The position numbers and the translations under genes are program-made. From Brachypodium distachyon (lineage: Eukaryota; Streptophyta; Magnoliopsida; Poales; Poaceae), in assembly GCF_000005505.3 (NCBI RefSeq), contig NC_016135.3, positions 28,482,758 through 28,546,757 of the forward strand: 64,000 nucleotides of DNA. Direction: 5' to 3'. The notes beneath the pieces are model-generated. The model saw only the letters and a program-made list of their open reading frames with translations, had not been told where the DNA came from and made no database searches. Position 1 is the first letter of the stretch, and every line of letters begins with the position of its first letter. Below, piece by piece: positions 49,478 through 59,241 of the stretch.

Positions 49478-49933
49478 TCGGCCAAAGAAGATGAAGATGG
49501 TGTAGGGGGCGCGGGGACACGGCACCGTAGTGCAAGCACAGCCTTGGATAGCACAAAGCAGCGTCCCATGTATATTTTGGATGCGGCTGACTAGAAAAAC
49601 ATGTTAGCTGACTAGATATTTTGGTTTGAGCCTCTTGTTAATTTCACAAGGTGAAATGAGGCAGCAAATCAAACCCCTCTAATATTCGCTATTTCAACCT
49701 ATGTCAAGAACTTTAGCTATGTCAAGCACTATCAAGAACTGAATTATTAGAAATGAAACTTCTGATATGTCAAGCTCTTATTCGGGATCTCTCTATTCGG
49801 GCATAGCCATATCAGTTTGCTGCATTACACCGTAACTGTGGAGAGTCAAACACTTATTCAATCTCACTTTTCTGCATTACACCATTGCTACATGCCCCCC
49901 CTTCAATCTACCTCTTATTCTGAAATCAGAGTT

Positions 49934-50552
49934 CTACATGAAGGGGTTCCTAACAACTAGAATCAAAGCTAACATAACGATACAAGTATAAAACATCTTT
50001 GCCACTTGAATTTCTTCCCTCTTGAACTCAACAATTTTGCTCAGCTGCTTATTAATGCTCCTCACCTCTTCCAAAAACAACAATTCTGCCTTGCCATTGT
50101 TCTCATCTGCCCTCTCCATCCTCTGCTCTTCCATCTCATGCCCTTGCAGCTTCCCTTCGATTTGAAGCTTCTCGACATAGGAATCCATCCACATGAAAAA
50201 GCTACATTGTCTCAGGAACTACAAAAACATCAAACATGGACATAAAAAACTAGGCATCAACCTCGGCCTCCATCAATTTCAGCCCAATTTCAGCCCCAAA
50301 TAGTGCAAACCCTAGAATTCTAATATCCCAAATTAAATCAAAATTGAATGAGAAACCACATGCAATTACCTTCCCTGGTTGTGGCCGGCTCTCACATTTG
50401 ACGAATTCGCGCCCGAAATTGCCCGTCTCACGTTTCTTGCACGTCAGGCGGACTAGCGGCTCCACCCGTGGGCAATCGGGGCACCTGGTCAGGGGAACCT
50501 CCCCATACCACGGCTGCGGGCTGCTAGGAGAGGGAGAGCTTGACCTGGACAT
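49934..50552 (-). CDS. GRF-type zinc-finger protein with coiled coil and membrane anchor, in the MULE
   Basis: Two exons on the minus strand (50552-50370 and 50218-49934) join in phase to 155 residues. Residues about 22-75 form a GRF zinc finger: RCPDCPRVEPLVRLTCKK, then GNFGREFVKCESR, and after the splice FLRQCSFFMWMDSYV. These give the expected CxxC, Cys and Cys ligands and the aromatic FxW. A Glu/Lys-rich coiled coil follows (EGKLQGHEMEEQRMERADEN ... LFLEEVRSINKQLSKIVEFK), then a C-terminal hydrophobic segment (MFYTCIVMLALILVV). GRF fingers bind single-stranded nucleic acid in other proteins. Small GRF-coiled coil-TM proteins of this plan are numerous in grasses, and in my experience often lie near transposons. 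Whether this one serves the element is inference. Confidence 0.75.
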
Positions 50553-50979
50553 CCTTTTCCCCCAAGAATGTCGGCGGATTTCGGGCTAAATTGACCTCGC
50601 AACGGCGTCGCCCACGAGGGGACAGTGGCGGGTGCGGGGAGCCTGCGGAGCGTGGGCTGGGGCCAAACCGGGGAGGGGGGGTGGGGCGGCGTCTACCTGG
50701 GACTAGGTCAGCTTCCGGGTGGAGCAGCGGATCTGGAGACTGCAAGCGGAGCAACGGGGGCAACGGAGAAGCGGCGGCCCGACGGTCGGTCGGGACAGAG
50801 GAAGCAGAGGAGAGCGTCGGGGAATGGGGAACGGGGGCACTGGCCACCCCTTTTATTTTCTCCTTGTGGGACCCGCAAATAACGGTCAACAACTTACATG
50901 TCGGGACCACAAAAAACAGTCAACTTCTGACAGGTGGGTCCCACGCCCAACGGTTGAGTTATGACAGTTGGGACCCGCA

Positions 50980-51157
50980 TACTTACTTACAATCCCCGGA
51001 CAGCCTCTTAGAACACCCGGATTTGACTTGCACTAACACCTCAGTGGTGCAATTTGTGACCGCTCGCGCCCTCCAATGGTTCCATTTGTAGAGAGTGGCG
51101 TTTCGCTCTTTTTTTGTGTAACCGTGAGCTTCAATGGTTTGAAAAAGCAATTATCTC
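50980..51157 (-). repeat. right terminal inverted repeat of the MULE
   Basis: Read inward on the minus strand from 51157, it starts GAGATAATTGC as in maize Mu elements. It contains several tgggtccca / tgggacccgc strings (50866-50980) just inside the repeat. Confidence 0.75.
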
Positions 51158-51166
51158 GCCTGCTGC
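51158..51166. repeat. target-site duplication, right copy
   Basis: gcctgctgc is identical to 43260-43268. It runs into a short (tgc)n, so a chance match is a little more likely than for random sequence, but it sits exactly at the Mu-like terminus. Confidence 0.85.
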
Positions 51167-52320
51167 TGCTCCTCTGCGTCAGTTTTGCCCTCGTCTGGCT
51201 TGGCGGTGGCTCGCCGGGAGTCCAGCAGGCGCGAGCTGGCAGCACGCGGCGCATTGCACACAAGACCAAACAGCTGAGCGGACCGACCACGCGCGCTCTA
51301 TGCCTCTACTGCATATGGAATGAGATGGACACCGAAAAGACGGTCCGTGCAACTTAAGCGCGCATCATTTTAATTACCACGTACTCCTGTACAGAGGAGT
51401 GCGCATGCAAGGCGTTCATTCATTCCTGCAGAGCAAGTCAAGTCGCGACCGGCCGGCTACGACTTGCCTTGCCCAGCCTTTTGTCTTTATGCACCAACTC
51501 TGCAAAGCTGTAGATTTTTCCGAATCACGCCGCATCGATCACACACGGTGCTACCAGCTGTCCCTTCGAAATAAGATCGAGCTCCATTCTTGCCATCTAG
51601 ACATGTACTGGAGTATCATCGATCCATGCATGCGCGTTTTTGTCTCAAGTCAAAGGAAGGATCAAAATGATTTGATTTTAATTTGCAGATATATTGGATA
51701 TGCTCGGTCCCTTGCACTTTCTAGCTGGCAGAGCAAATACATCTACTCGCTACTAGCCAAACTCCAATGCTCGTTGGCATCAAACCCAACATGCAAACGC
51801 ATGCATTATACGCTCGACTCGGACGGTCCTCACTATGATTGATTGGAGTCCTAAAAAAAAAAAGTATATATACATTAGGAGTATGTTTGACTGAATAGCT
51901 AATGGTGAATGCAATGCGCCAAGCAAAGAGGTGTGACAAGATCATCCATGTTTGTTATTTCCATCTCATTAGGTACATCATTCATTATATAATGGACTAC
52001 TCGCCAAATGGTCACAATGTATATTCAAGATGCCAGCTGATCGCCCAATCGATCACAGCTTACACAGTCTAGTTGGCTCCTCTTACAAAAAACAAACTGC
52101 ATATCGTCGTTAGTGCAAACAAGACAAAGATACAATCTGCCACCCTGGCAGATTGATCGACCATATATTTTTTTCCTCCACCCAACTTAATTAAATACTA
52201 GTGCGAAATGTCAGTTCCCCACATACTCTAGTATATTTGTAGCATATGCTCTGTTTGCGCGCATGCAGGCCTGGCTGAATTTGACAAATCATACATACAT
52301 GCAAGAGGAAGCAATTCTTA
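51167..52320. other. intergenic region upstream of the U-box gene
   Basis: No gene is recognised. A block near 51391 (cagaggagtgcgca.g.aaggc) resembles one at 43147 on the other side of the MULE. AT-rich promoter-like sequence precedes 52321. Confidence 0.45.
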
Positions 52321-53490
52321 ATGTGTAGAGAGAAGAGGATGATGATCCCTGAGCTGTTCCTGTGCCCAATCAGCCTGGACCTCATGTCAGACCCCGTCAC
52401 CCTCCTCGCCACCGGCCACACCTACGACCGCCGCAACATCCAGCGCTGGCTCGCCGGCCGACGCACATGCCCCGTCACCATGCACACGCTACCTGACAAG
52501 TCAGAGCTAGCGCCCAACCGCACTCTGAAGCACCTCATCGACCGCTGGCTCCTCACCGGCCGAACCCTCTCCGTCTCCGACCTCGCGCTGCCCACGCTCA
52601 CAGACAACCTCACCGAGGAACAAGACGACACGGCCGTCCTGGAGGAGACGCTGAGGATCGTCAGGTGCCTCTCCCCTCCAGGCTTGTGCGCCTCGCTCCT
52701 TGTGCTGCTGCTTCGCGCTCCTCCCTCGCCGGCGCCGGTGCTGGAGCTGGCGCTCGACTGCCTTGTCGCCTCGCCGTCCAAGCACGAGCTCGCCACCGCC
52801 CTGCAACAAGAGGAGGAGCACAAGACGAAGAAGATCATGCCCCTCATTGCCTTCCAGTTGAGACAGGGGAGCAGTGTCAAGGTCAAGACTGGCCTTTGCC
52901 GCCTCATCCAAATCCTTGGCTCGGCAGGGGCACACCTGCTGCTGGGCCGCTCAGAGCAGGTCATGGGAGCACTGGGCGCCGCTCTCGTGCTGCACGCCGA
53001 CAATGATGCTGCTGTCTCCAGCGCCGCTCTGAGGGCAATGTGGAGCCTGATCCGCTTGCCGGACGAGGCCACCCGGGAAACCGCCGTGGCAGCAGGCGCC
53101 GTCGATGCCCTCCTCTCCTACATCTCCTCTGGCCACAAGACGAAGAAGAAGAACCTCCTGCTGCCTTTGGCTTTGGAGACTCTGGAGCTTTTGCTCACCA
53201 GCGTGGACGCTGCCAGGCAGGCTATGTACGCTCGGTCCGGCGCAGGCGGCAGTGGCACCGCCACCCTGGTGAGGATGGTGTTCCGGGTGCCCTCCGATGG
53301 CGGCAGCGAGCATGCCATCGGGTCGCTGCTGGTCACATGCCGCGAGTCAGGGATAGTCCGGGTGGACGCCATCAACGCCGGCCTGCTGGAGCAGCTGCTG
53401 CTGTTGCTCCAGACCCAGTGCAGCCCCAAGGCCAAGACCAACGCCAGGGCGCTGCTCAAACTGCTCAGGGCCTTGTGGGCTCGTCATTAA
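52321..53490 (+). CDS. U-box E3 ubiquitin ligase with ARM-like repeats (plant PUB)
   Basis: An intronless gene of 389 residues. The U-box is at the N-terminus (about residues 9-82): IPELFLCPISLDLMSDPVTL, GHTYDRRNIQRWL, CPVTMHTL and LAPNRTLKHLIDRWL. This binds the E2 and transfers ubiquitin. The rest is helical and Leu/Ala-rich in armadillo-like repeats (for example KVKTGLCRLIQILGSAGAHL, AALRAMWSLIRLPDEATRET, LLPLALETLELLLTSVDAAR), which select the substrate. Size and layout fit the short PUB22-26-like group, which in Arabidopsis dampens immune signalling or stress responses; the target here is unknown. A second and a third ATG lie six and seven codons in, and the U-box starts right after them, so the true start could be there. 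Confidence 0.9.
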   Translation: MCREKRMMIPELFLCPISLDLMSDPVTLLATGHTYDRRNIQRWLAGRRTCPVTMHTLPDKSELAPNRTLKHLIDRWLLTGRTLSVSDLALPTLTDNLTEEQDDTAVLEETLRIVRCLSPPGLCASLLVLLLRAPPSPAPVLELALDCLVASPSKHELATALQQEEEHKTKKIMPLIAFQLRQGSSVKVKTGLCRLIQILGSAGAHLLLGRSEQVMGALGAALVLHADNDAAVSSAALRAMWSLIRLPDEATRETAVAAGAVDALLSYISSGHKTKKKNLLLPLALETLELLLTSVDAARQAMYARSGAGGSGTATLVRMVFRVPSDGGSEHAIGSLLVTCRESGIVRVDAINAGLLEQLLLLLQTQCSPKAKTNARALLKLLRALWARH

Positions 53491-54459
53491 ATACGTATTA
53501 ATTGTCTTCCTTCCTTACCACAATCTTACCTGTAGTAACCTCATGTAAATAATCACTGGTGGAAAATCGCTGTGCGATGGAGTAGGCCTATATATTGGGC
53601 TGTCACTGGTGGAAAATCGCCACCGCTAGGATTTTTTCTTTCTTTTCCACTAGACATGTAAATTTGTTTTGTCGATCGCCGCTGCTATATATGACGAAGA
53701 GAAGTTTGTTCGTTTGTTTTCCTTTTTGCCAGCTTGTCGACCAATACTTGGGCCCTATCGATCGCCATTCCGCTCCCAGTCCCAGGGGAAGAACGAGAAG
53801 AAGTACAACAATGCAAGCCGGAGGCAGTTGGAACCTGAAAGGCGTTGCCGTTGCCAGAAATTAACTGCCAGGTTCCAACGGCCCCTACGATATGTTGTCC
53901 AGACTACAACACGCACAAGTGATTCGCATCTTCCCAGAGCACACGACACCAACACGACCACCGGGCCGGCCGGCAGCACGCACGCCTTAATTTGCCTGAG
54001 CGCGATATGTTGGGCCACGCTCACGCACGTCCAGGTCGTTGCCTGCATGCGTCCTGTGGAATCGAATGAAATGTTGGGTGCAGGTAGCTAGCTAGCAGCC
54101 CAAACGTAGGAAGGCGTAGGGGCCGGTGTGGTGTCGAGACAGTGGAAAAGGGATGTGGAACGTTCCATTGATTCCAATCGTCCACTGGGGCAACTAACAC
54201 TCATAATTCATTCTCCCACAAACAAGCTTATCACTTTCTGCAAAGTGAACATAGCTTAACGAGTACATTATATAGCTTCTGGCAACGTAATGGAGGGGAC
54301 TATCTTTTTGTGTATGCATGATCCCAAGGTAAATTCAACATGGAGATATACAGGAACAAGACCAAAGCAAAATAAATTGACACAAACAAGCTTATCACTT
54401 AACAAATTAAGACTTTTCATCATCGGCATGATATATCCTTGATTAGCGTCACCAACATG
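53491..54459. repeat. spacer with a doubled CACTA-like terminus
   Basis: The 17 bp cactggtggaaaatcgc occurs at 53554-53570 and again at 53604-53620. It resembles the CACTGGTGGAAAA ends of grass CACTA elements. The remainder has no gene; the right part is the RAB gene's 3' UTR. Confidence 0.5.
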
Positions 54460-56724
54460 TTAACAGCACCCGCCTGCGGCAGCATCAGCTTCTGGTGCCT
54501 TCTGCTTGAAGATGTTCTTCTTGGCCCCCGAAGAAGCATCCGCCAGCAGGCTTGGCGTGTCCAATATCTGCATATATCATTTCATTTCCGATACACCAGC
54601 TCTATGAGGAACTCATTAGACGTGTAAAACATATCTCAAGTGCAAAAGAGCTCTACAAGGAAAAACTTTTTTCCATGTAAATAATCATGCTACAGTCTGC
54701 TAAATATGTGTACACGGTCCTCTATGTCATGCTACGCTAAAAAATACTTCTAAGAAGACAGACGGAAAGCTTATATACTTGGTTCTTTTGTTCAAATTAA
54801 AACATACATGATAAACAAACAACTAGACCCACTATCAACTATGAACAAACAAGCCCTGATGCTTCAATCTACCATTTGAGGATCACAGTCCAAATGCGCT
54901 GCTAAGAATAAATCATGACAAAAATGACACAAATCGGAAACTGAAAGTGAGAGCATACCTTCAACACAAGTTCCTCAAAGCACTGTTCTACATTTACTTT
55001 GGTTTTCGCACTGCATTCAAGAAATAAACATCCGTATTCCCTGGCAAATTCAATGCCTTCTTTTTTTGTGACAGCTCTTTCACTTTCCTGCCAAATCGAG
55101 CCTCCGCATTAAGCTCTTACAAGCCCTGAGAAAGAAACTAGTAATTAATTGACAAAAAGTAAAACGGCGGACAGAAGTACCTTGTCCACTTTATTTCCGA
55201 CAAGCATCTTTATACAATCCTGGTTGGTTGAATATAGGTCTATTTCCTTCGCCCATATATCAGAAAGATTTGTGAATGTTTCTCGTCGAGTGACATCATA
55301 AACTGAAAATGGATGACACATCGATTAAGATACAATCTCTTGAAATTAGGCAACTCATTAGAACTCAACAGGAAACACGTGAATGAAGAAGAGAAAAGCT
55401 AGACACGCGATGCGATGATTCCTAAGTTATACAAAGCAGGAAAAGAGTTTACGAGGGTACAGTAGAGTTGAATGCTGTAAAAACCAAAAATGATGCTATG
55501 TAGGTAGGATACAGTAATTTACTTTCACAAAAGACAAATAGTTCTACTTAGGAAGCTGTTCTACTCGGTCATTTATAATTAAAAATACAACCAGTTTAAG
55601 CAAGAGCACAGTTCAGTTCATATAGAAACTCAAAGTAATTAATGTGACATTAAGTTCCTTATTATGTATGATAAGGATAGGAGAAAAAAGCATGAGATGG
55701 TACATGTTACTTCAATAGTGCAAACAAAATTACGCATCTGAAGAGCAATGGATGAGAAGTACCCATAATGATTCCTTGCGCCCCTCTGTAGTACGAGCTG
55801 GTCAATGTCCTGAATCTTTCCTGTCCAGCTGCACAAGAGGTGTTCAATGTTAAACGGGAACTCAAAGGGAGGAGACTATGCATGTTAACAAACTCTCAAT
55901 TGCATTGCACACACAATCTGCACAAAATTAACAGGGAAAATTAAGGAAACAGATTTCTTCGAAAGCCAAGATCAAGATCATGTGTAGAGCTTCTAACTAG
56001 AAACTAACCCGAGTCGCATTTTCGAGTGCATACCAAAACAACCAGCCATGATGTGGACAATTTAACATCCATAAGAAATAAAAACAAACAGGGTGGTATG
56101 TGGGAGATCGGGGGTCGAATAGAAAATAATATGCTTAGTATGCAACTTGTGCATGTTAGAATACTAAAACAAGTGAGAGATGGTTGATTATGTTCTATCC
56201 TAGGCCATATTAACCAACATCTAAAATTGTAAATAAGGGTCCAAGTAGTTGGCCAACACAAAAAAAGGAGCGTACTTTGGGTTGATAAGACACTCGCTTT
56301 TAGTTTTAGTCACAAGGGGGGCAAACAGCAGTCTTGTGTATATAAACGACATGTTTTGCTTGCAAGTTCAGGAAGATGTTAGGAAATACTGTTGGTGAGA
56401 CGAATTGGTTGTAGCACCTGTGTCCCAGATGGCAAGCTTGAGCTTTTTGCCGGCAATGTTAACCATCTTGACCTTGAAGTCGACACCTGAGGAAGATGAG
56501 AGACAGGAATCACTCAAATATCCGGATTGGATTCATGTTGAGGGATAGTTCGGCACGCGATGCAGCGTACCTATGGTCGGTGAGAGGTCCTCGAAGGAGT
56601 CGGCGGTGAAGCGGAGGAGCAGGCTGCTCTTGCCGACGCCGGAGTCGCCGATGAGGAGCAGCTTGAAGAGGTAGTCGAAGTCGGGCTGCTGCGCCGTGGA
56701 GGAGGAGGACGAGGAGGAGTCCAT
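54460..56724 (-). CDS. RABC: Ras-related small GTPase, RABC (Rab18) type
   Basis: Six exons on the minus strand join in phase to 215 residues: 56724-56571, 56486-56418, 55828-55763, 55302-55181, 55087-54959 and 54567-54460. Rab GTPases switch between GDP and GTP to direct vesicle traffic. All G motifs are intact: P-loop GDSGVGKSS, switch I with SPTIGVDFK, WDTAGQERF (switch II), LVGNKVDK and ECSAKTKVN. The C-terminus ends GGCC, the double-geranylgeranylation signal that anchors it to membranes. A Ser-rich N-terminus ([20 protein letters not shown]) and the effector region match plant RABC1/RABC2 (Rab18-like, linked to lipid droplets and peroxisomes). The exact paralogue is not settled. The leader before the ATG is CT-rich. 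Confidence 0.93.
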
Positions 56725-58064
56725 GATCCCGTCGAGCGGGATCGCCTGGATCGGATCTACCGGGGGGGTTGCGTTGCGCTGCGGGGAAGAAGGGGAAAAG
56801 AGAGATCGAGGGGACGGGAGGAAGAAGGAGAAAGAAAAGAAAAGTAGGTACTCTCTGGAGTAATAAATTAAAATTAAATTAGGGTAAAAGCAATTTGGAT
56901 GCGCACAGGCCAAGGCCAAAGCCAAAGGTCTCTCTCTTCCTGCCTATACATGCACGTCACACAACTTGATGCTCCACGTATCTAATTTTTAGAACTTAGA
57001 GACATGTTAACCAAAAGCAAGTCGAGTCGACAGTGTGAGGTATGTGAATTTGAAATTCTTTGATGTCAATGTTTGTTACATTTGCAATGATTGCGGGTGT
57101 GATGCGAGATGTCATCTCCATATTGCAGCTATGTATTTTAAATGTGCAATGGTACGTTACATGTCCGAGAGGTCGCCAACATATAGGATATGTCTGGTTT
57201 GTGACTATATTTGCCCTACCATATTTTTGACAGCTTATCAAGTTTGGTTTTATTTGGTTGGTAGTCAAAATTTTGGCTGCCCGTGGAACTCAAAATCCTG
57301 CCGATTTTTAGGCCACCCGAGGGCTATTTTTTTTTTTTTACAATATTTTGGTACTAGTACAGGAAGCATACGGCCGCACTAGCCACACTGACCTCTCGAG
57401 TGCACACCTTCTCTGTCCTTTTGGGCTGGAAGAGGGAAGAAGCAAACGATATTCCGAACCTGATGGGCCTGCATGCAAGTGCTCCTGATCGACGGGGCAC
57501 ATGGACCATCTAACTTTTTTTTAGAGGAACATGGACCATCTAACTGTGGAGTGTGCGTGCGAGGTGGGCCTGTATTTGCATCCCAACGGAGCCCATTAAA
57601 ACTAGGACGATCCATCCAGTTCCAGTGGCTGATGAGAAGAAGACGAGGAACAGAGGAAGAGATGCGATGCAATTGATTCGCGTCCAAGCAGCAGAGACAA
57701 ATACGCAGCCAATATCCGTCCAAGGAAGAAGGGTCCGTGACCACGCTTTTCATTAACTGCCGTTGCCCACCGCCTTTATTTGCTTGTCGCGAGTGTATGG
57801 TTCTTGTTGAATCGGACAACTGAACGAGCGCCGTTTCAGTTGAAAAGATTATCAATCAAATTACGATTGCTTAACAATAAGCCCTCGTGCATTTTTATCC
57901 GTAGTAATGTGGCAGTGCATATTGCATAGCGAAACGTGGTGTGATGCTGATTCATAGTACAATATGCATGCATATCGATGGATGGACTGAACTAATGAGA
58001 TCGAAGAAGTACAACATATGGATCCTGGCTCGCTCCTTGAGCAGTCGCCATTAGCTAGCTAGGC
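56725..58064. other. intergenic region
   Basis: No gene is recognised. A 17 bp string (acatggaccatctaact) is directly repeated 30 bp apart at about 57501 and 57531. Poly-T runs occur near 57330. Confidence 0.45.
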
Positions 58065-58679
58065 CTAGGCGGCGAGGAGGAGCGTGATGATGTCGATGGC
58101 GACGGTGCAGAGGCGTTCCAGGCCTTGCTCCCTCTTGGCCAGCTCCACGGGGTACGCCACTCGCTTCCTCCTGAAGAGCGTGCGGCACACCGCCGGGTAC
58201 TCGGCTGCCGCGCTCACGTGCACGAACGCCTCGTCGTAATAAGCCGCCGCCGCCGCCGAATCCTGGCCCGCGGCCACGATGGACTCCCGTGCCTCCAAAA
58301 GCGCCTCCCTCGCCTCGCCGTACTTGCTCGAGCACGCCCGCAGGAGTAGTTGCTCGAGCACGCCCGGCTTCTGCTGCTGCTGCTCTGCAGACGCAGTGGC
58401 AGAGGCGTTGGCGGCTGCGGCGGAGACGGCGATGGCGCAGAGGCCGCGGACGTCGGCGGTGGAGCTGGACGGGTCGGCCGCCAGGGCGGACACGCAGACG
58501 TCGTAGTACGTGGTGGAGTTGCAGGTGGACTGCACAAGGGCACGCACTAATACCGGCTTGCTGCAGGCGCCTGTGGTGTTGGGCTTGCCACGCTGAGCCC
58601 GTATCGTCCTTGCTGCTGCTGCGGCTGCAGATACGGAGAGCAGCAGGAGCAGGAGCAGAGCAGCATGCCAGGCCGCCAT
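58065..58679 (-). CDS. pectin methylesterase / invertase inhibitor (PMEI family)
   Basis: An intronless gene of 204 residues. A signal peptide (about 1-23, LLLLLLLSVSAAAAA) sends it to the cell wall or vacuole. The four-helix inhibitor domain has the conserved Cys pattern: ALVQSTCNSTTYYDVCVSAL forms the first hairpin, and the DVRGLCAIAV and YPAVCRTLF cysteines form the second pair. The C-terminal helix ERLCTVAIDIITLLL is typical. Members bind either pectin methylesterase or acid invertase in a 1:1 complex, and sequence cannot decide which. A short Gln run (EQQQQK) and an Ala-rich part are unusual but sit in a loop. The gene has a good TATA box 60 bp upstream. Confidence 0.9.
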   Translation of the reverse strand: MAAWHAALLLLLLLSVSAAAAAARTIRAQRGKPNTTGACSKPVLVRALVQSTCNSTTYYDVCVSALAADPSSSTADVRGLCAIAVSAAAANASATASAEQQQQKPGVLEQLLLRACSSKYGEAREALLEARESIVAAGQDSAAAAAYYDEAFVHVSAAAEYPAVCRTLFRRKRVAYPVELAKREQGLERLCTVAIDIITLLLAA

Positions 58680-58737
58680 CTATTCCTTCTTCTTGCTCTT
58701 AACTTTTTAGTGCTCTCGTACATCGACGTGCAGTGCA

Positions 58738-58745
58738 TATATATA
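58738..58745 (-). promoter_or_regulatory. TATA box of the PMEI gene
   Basis: tatatata on the minus strand, about 60 bp before the start codon at 58679, which would leave a leader of about 30 bp. Confidence 0.65.
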
Positions 58746-59241
58746 GACGAATGGATCCGTCACGTACTGGGCCGGGACGAGACACGTATCGATCGTATGT
58801 ATGAATCGTGGTGGATCTTGGATGCATGCCTATGTATGTTGGCGGAGTTGGTTAATTTGGGATCTATGCGCGTCGTCGCCTTGCTTCACGTGATTACAGC
58901 TCGTCTCGTCTCGCCTTGCTGCGGCAACTCAATGCAGTAAATAGTACTCCGTATGTTTTTTTAAAGGGCCTCCATGAAGAAGCACGTAACTGAGGCCTCC
59001 GGGTCCAATTACGCTGCTTTGCTTCGGTTCCAAACCAAAATGGGCCCAATAAGGCAGGCCCGCGGTCTTGGAACACGTTCTGTACCAAAATGGGTCAAGC
59101 AACGACCGGCTCAGAAGAAGAAAAAACTCCCGTTGCAAAAGAACATGTGGTAGTAGTATTTTCAGATGAAATAATTAAGGGGATTCCCGGGTTACTATGG
59201 TTGATGGACGGACTTAATGGAACCGAATATATATGATCGAG
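58746..59241. other. intergenic spacer
   Basis: Upstream DNA of the PMEI gene and 3' region of the GUX gene; no further feature is seen. Confidence 0.4.

Larger units (their letters stand above)
43269..51157. mobile_element. complete Mutator-like element (MULE), 7.9 kb
   Basis: The element is bounded by a perfect 9 bp target duplication. It has diverged terminal inverted repeats of roughly 150-200 bp and contains a full MuDR-type transposase gene. The right terminus, read inward, begins GAGATAATTGC, the same first 11 bases as maize Mu TIRs. The left terminus begins GGGCCCATGG and matches the right with interruptions: ttttctaaaccgttaag against tttttcaaaccattgaag, aatgaaatcgttg against aatggaaccattg, and gtaagtgcaaa against gttagtgcaag. 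Inside are the transposase (+), a second gene (+, 48719) and a third gene (-, 50552), separated by AT-rich spacers. The exact target duplication and open transposase frame argue for recent activity, though the TIRs differ from each other. Confidence 0.88.
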
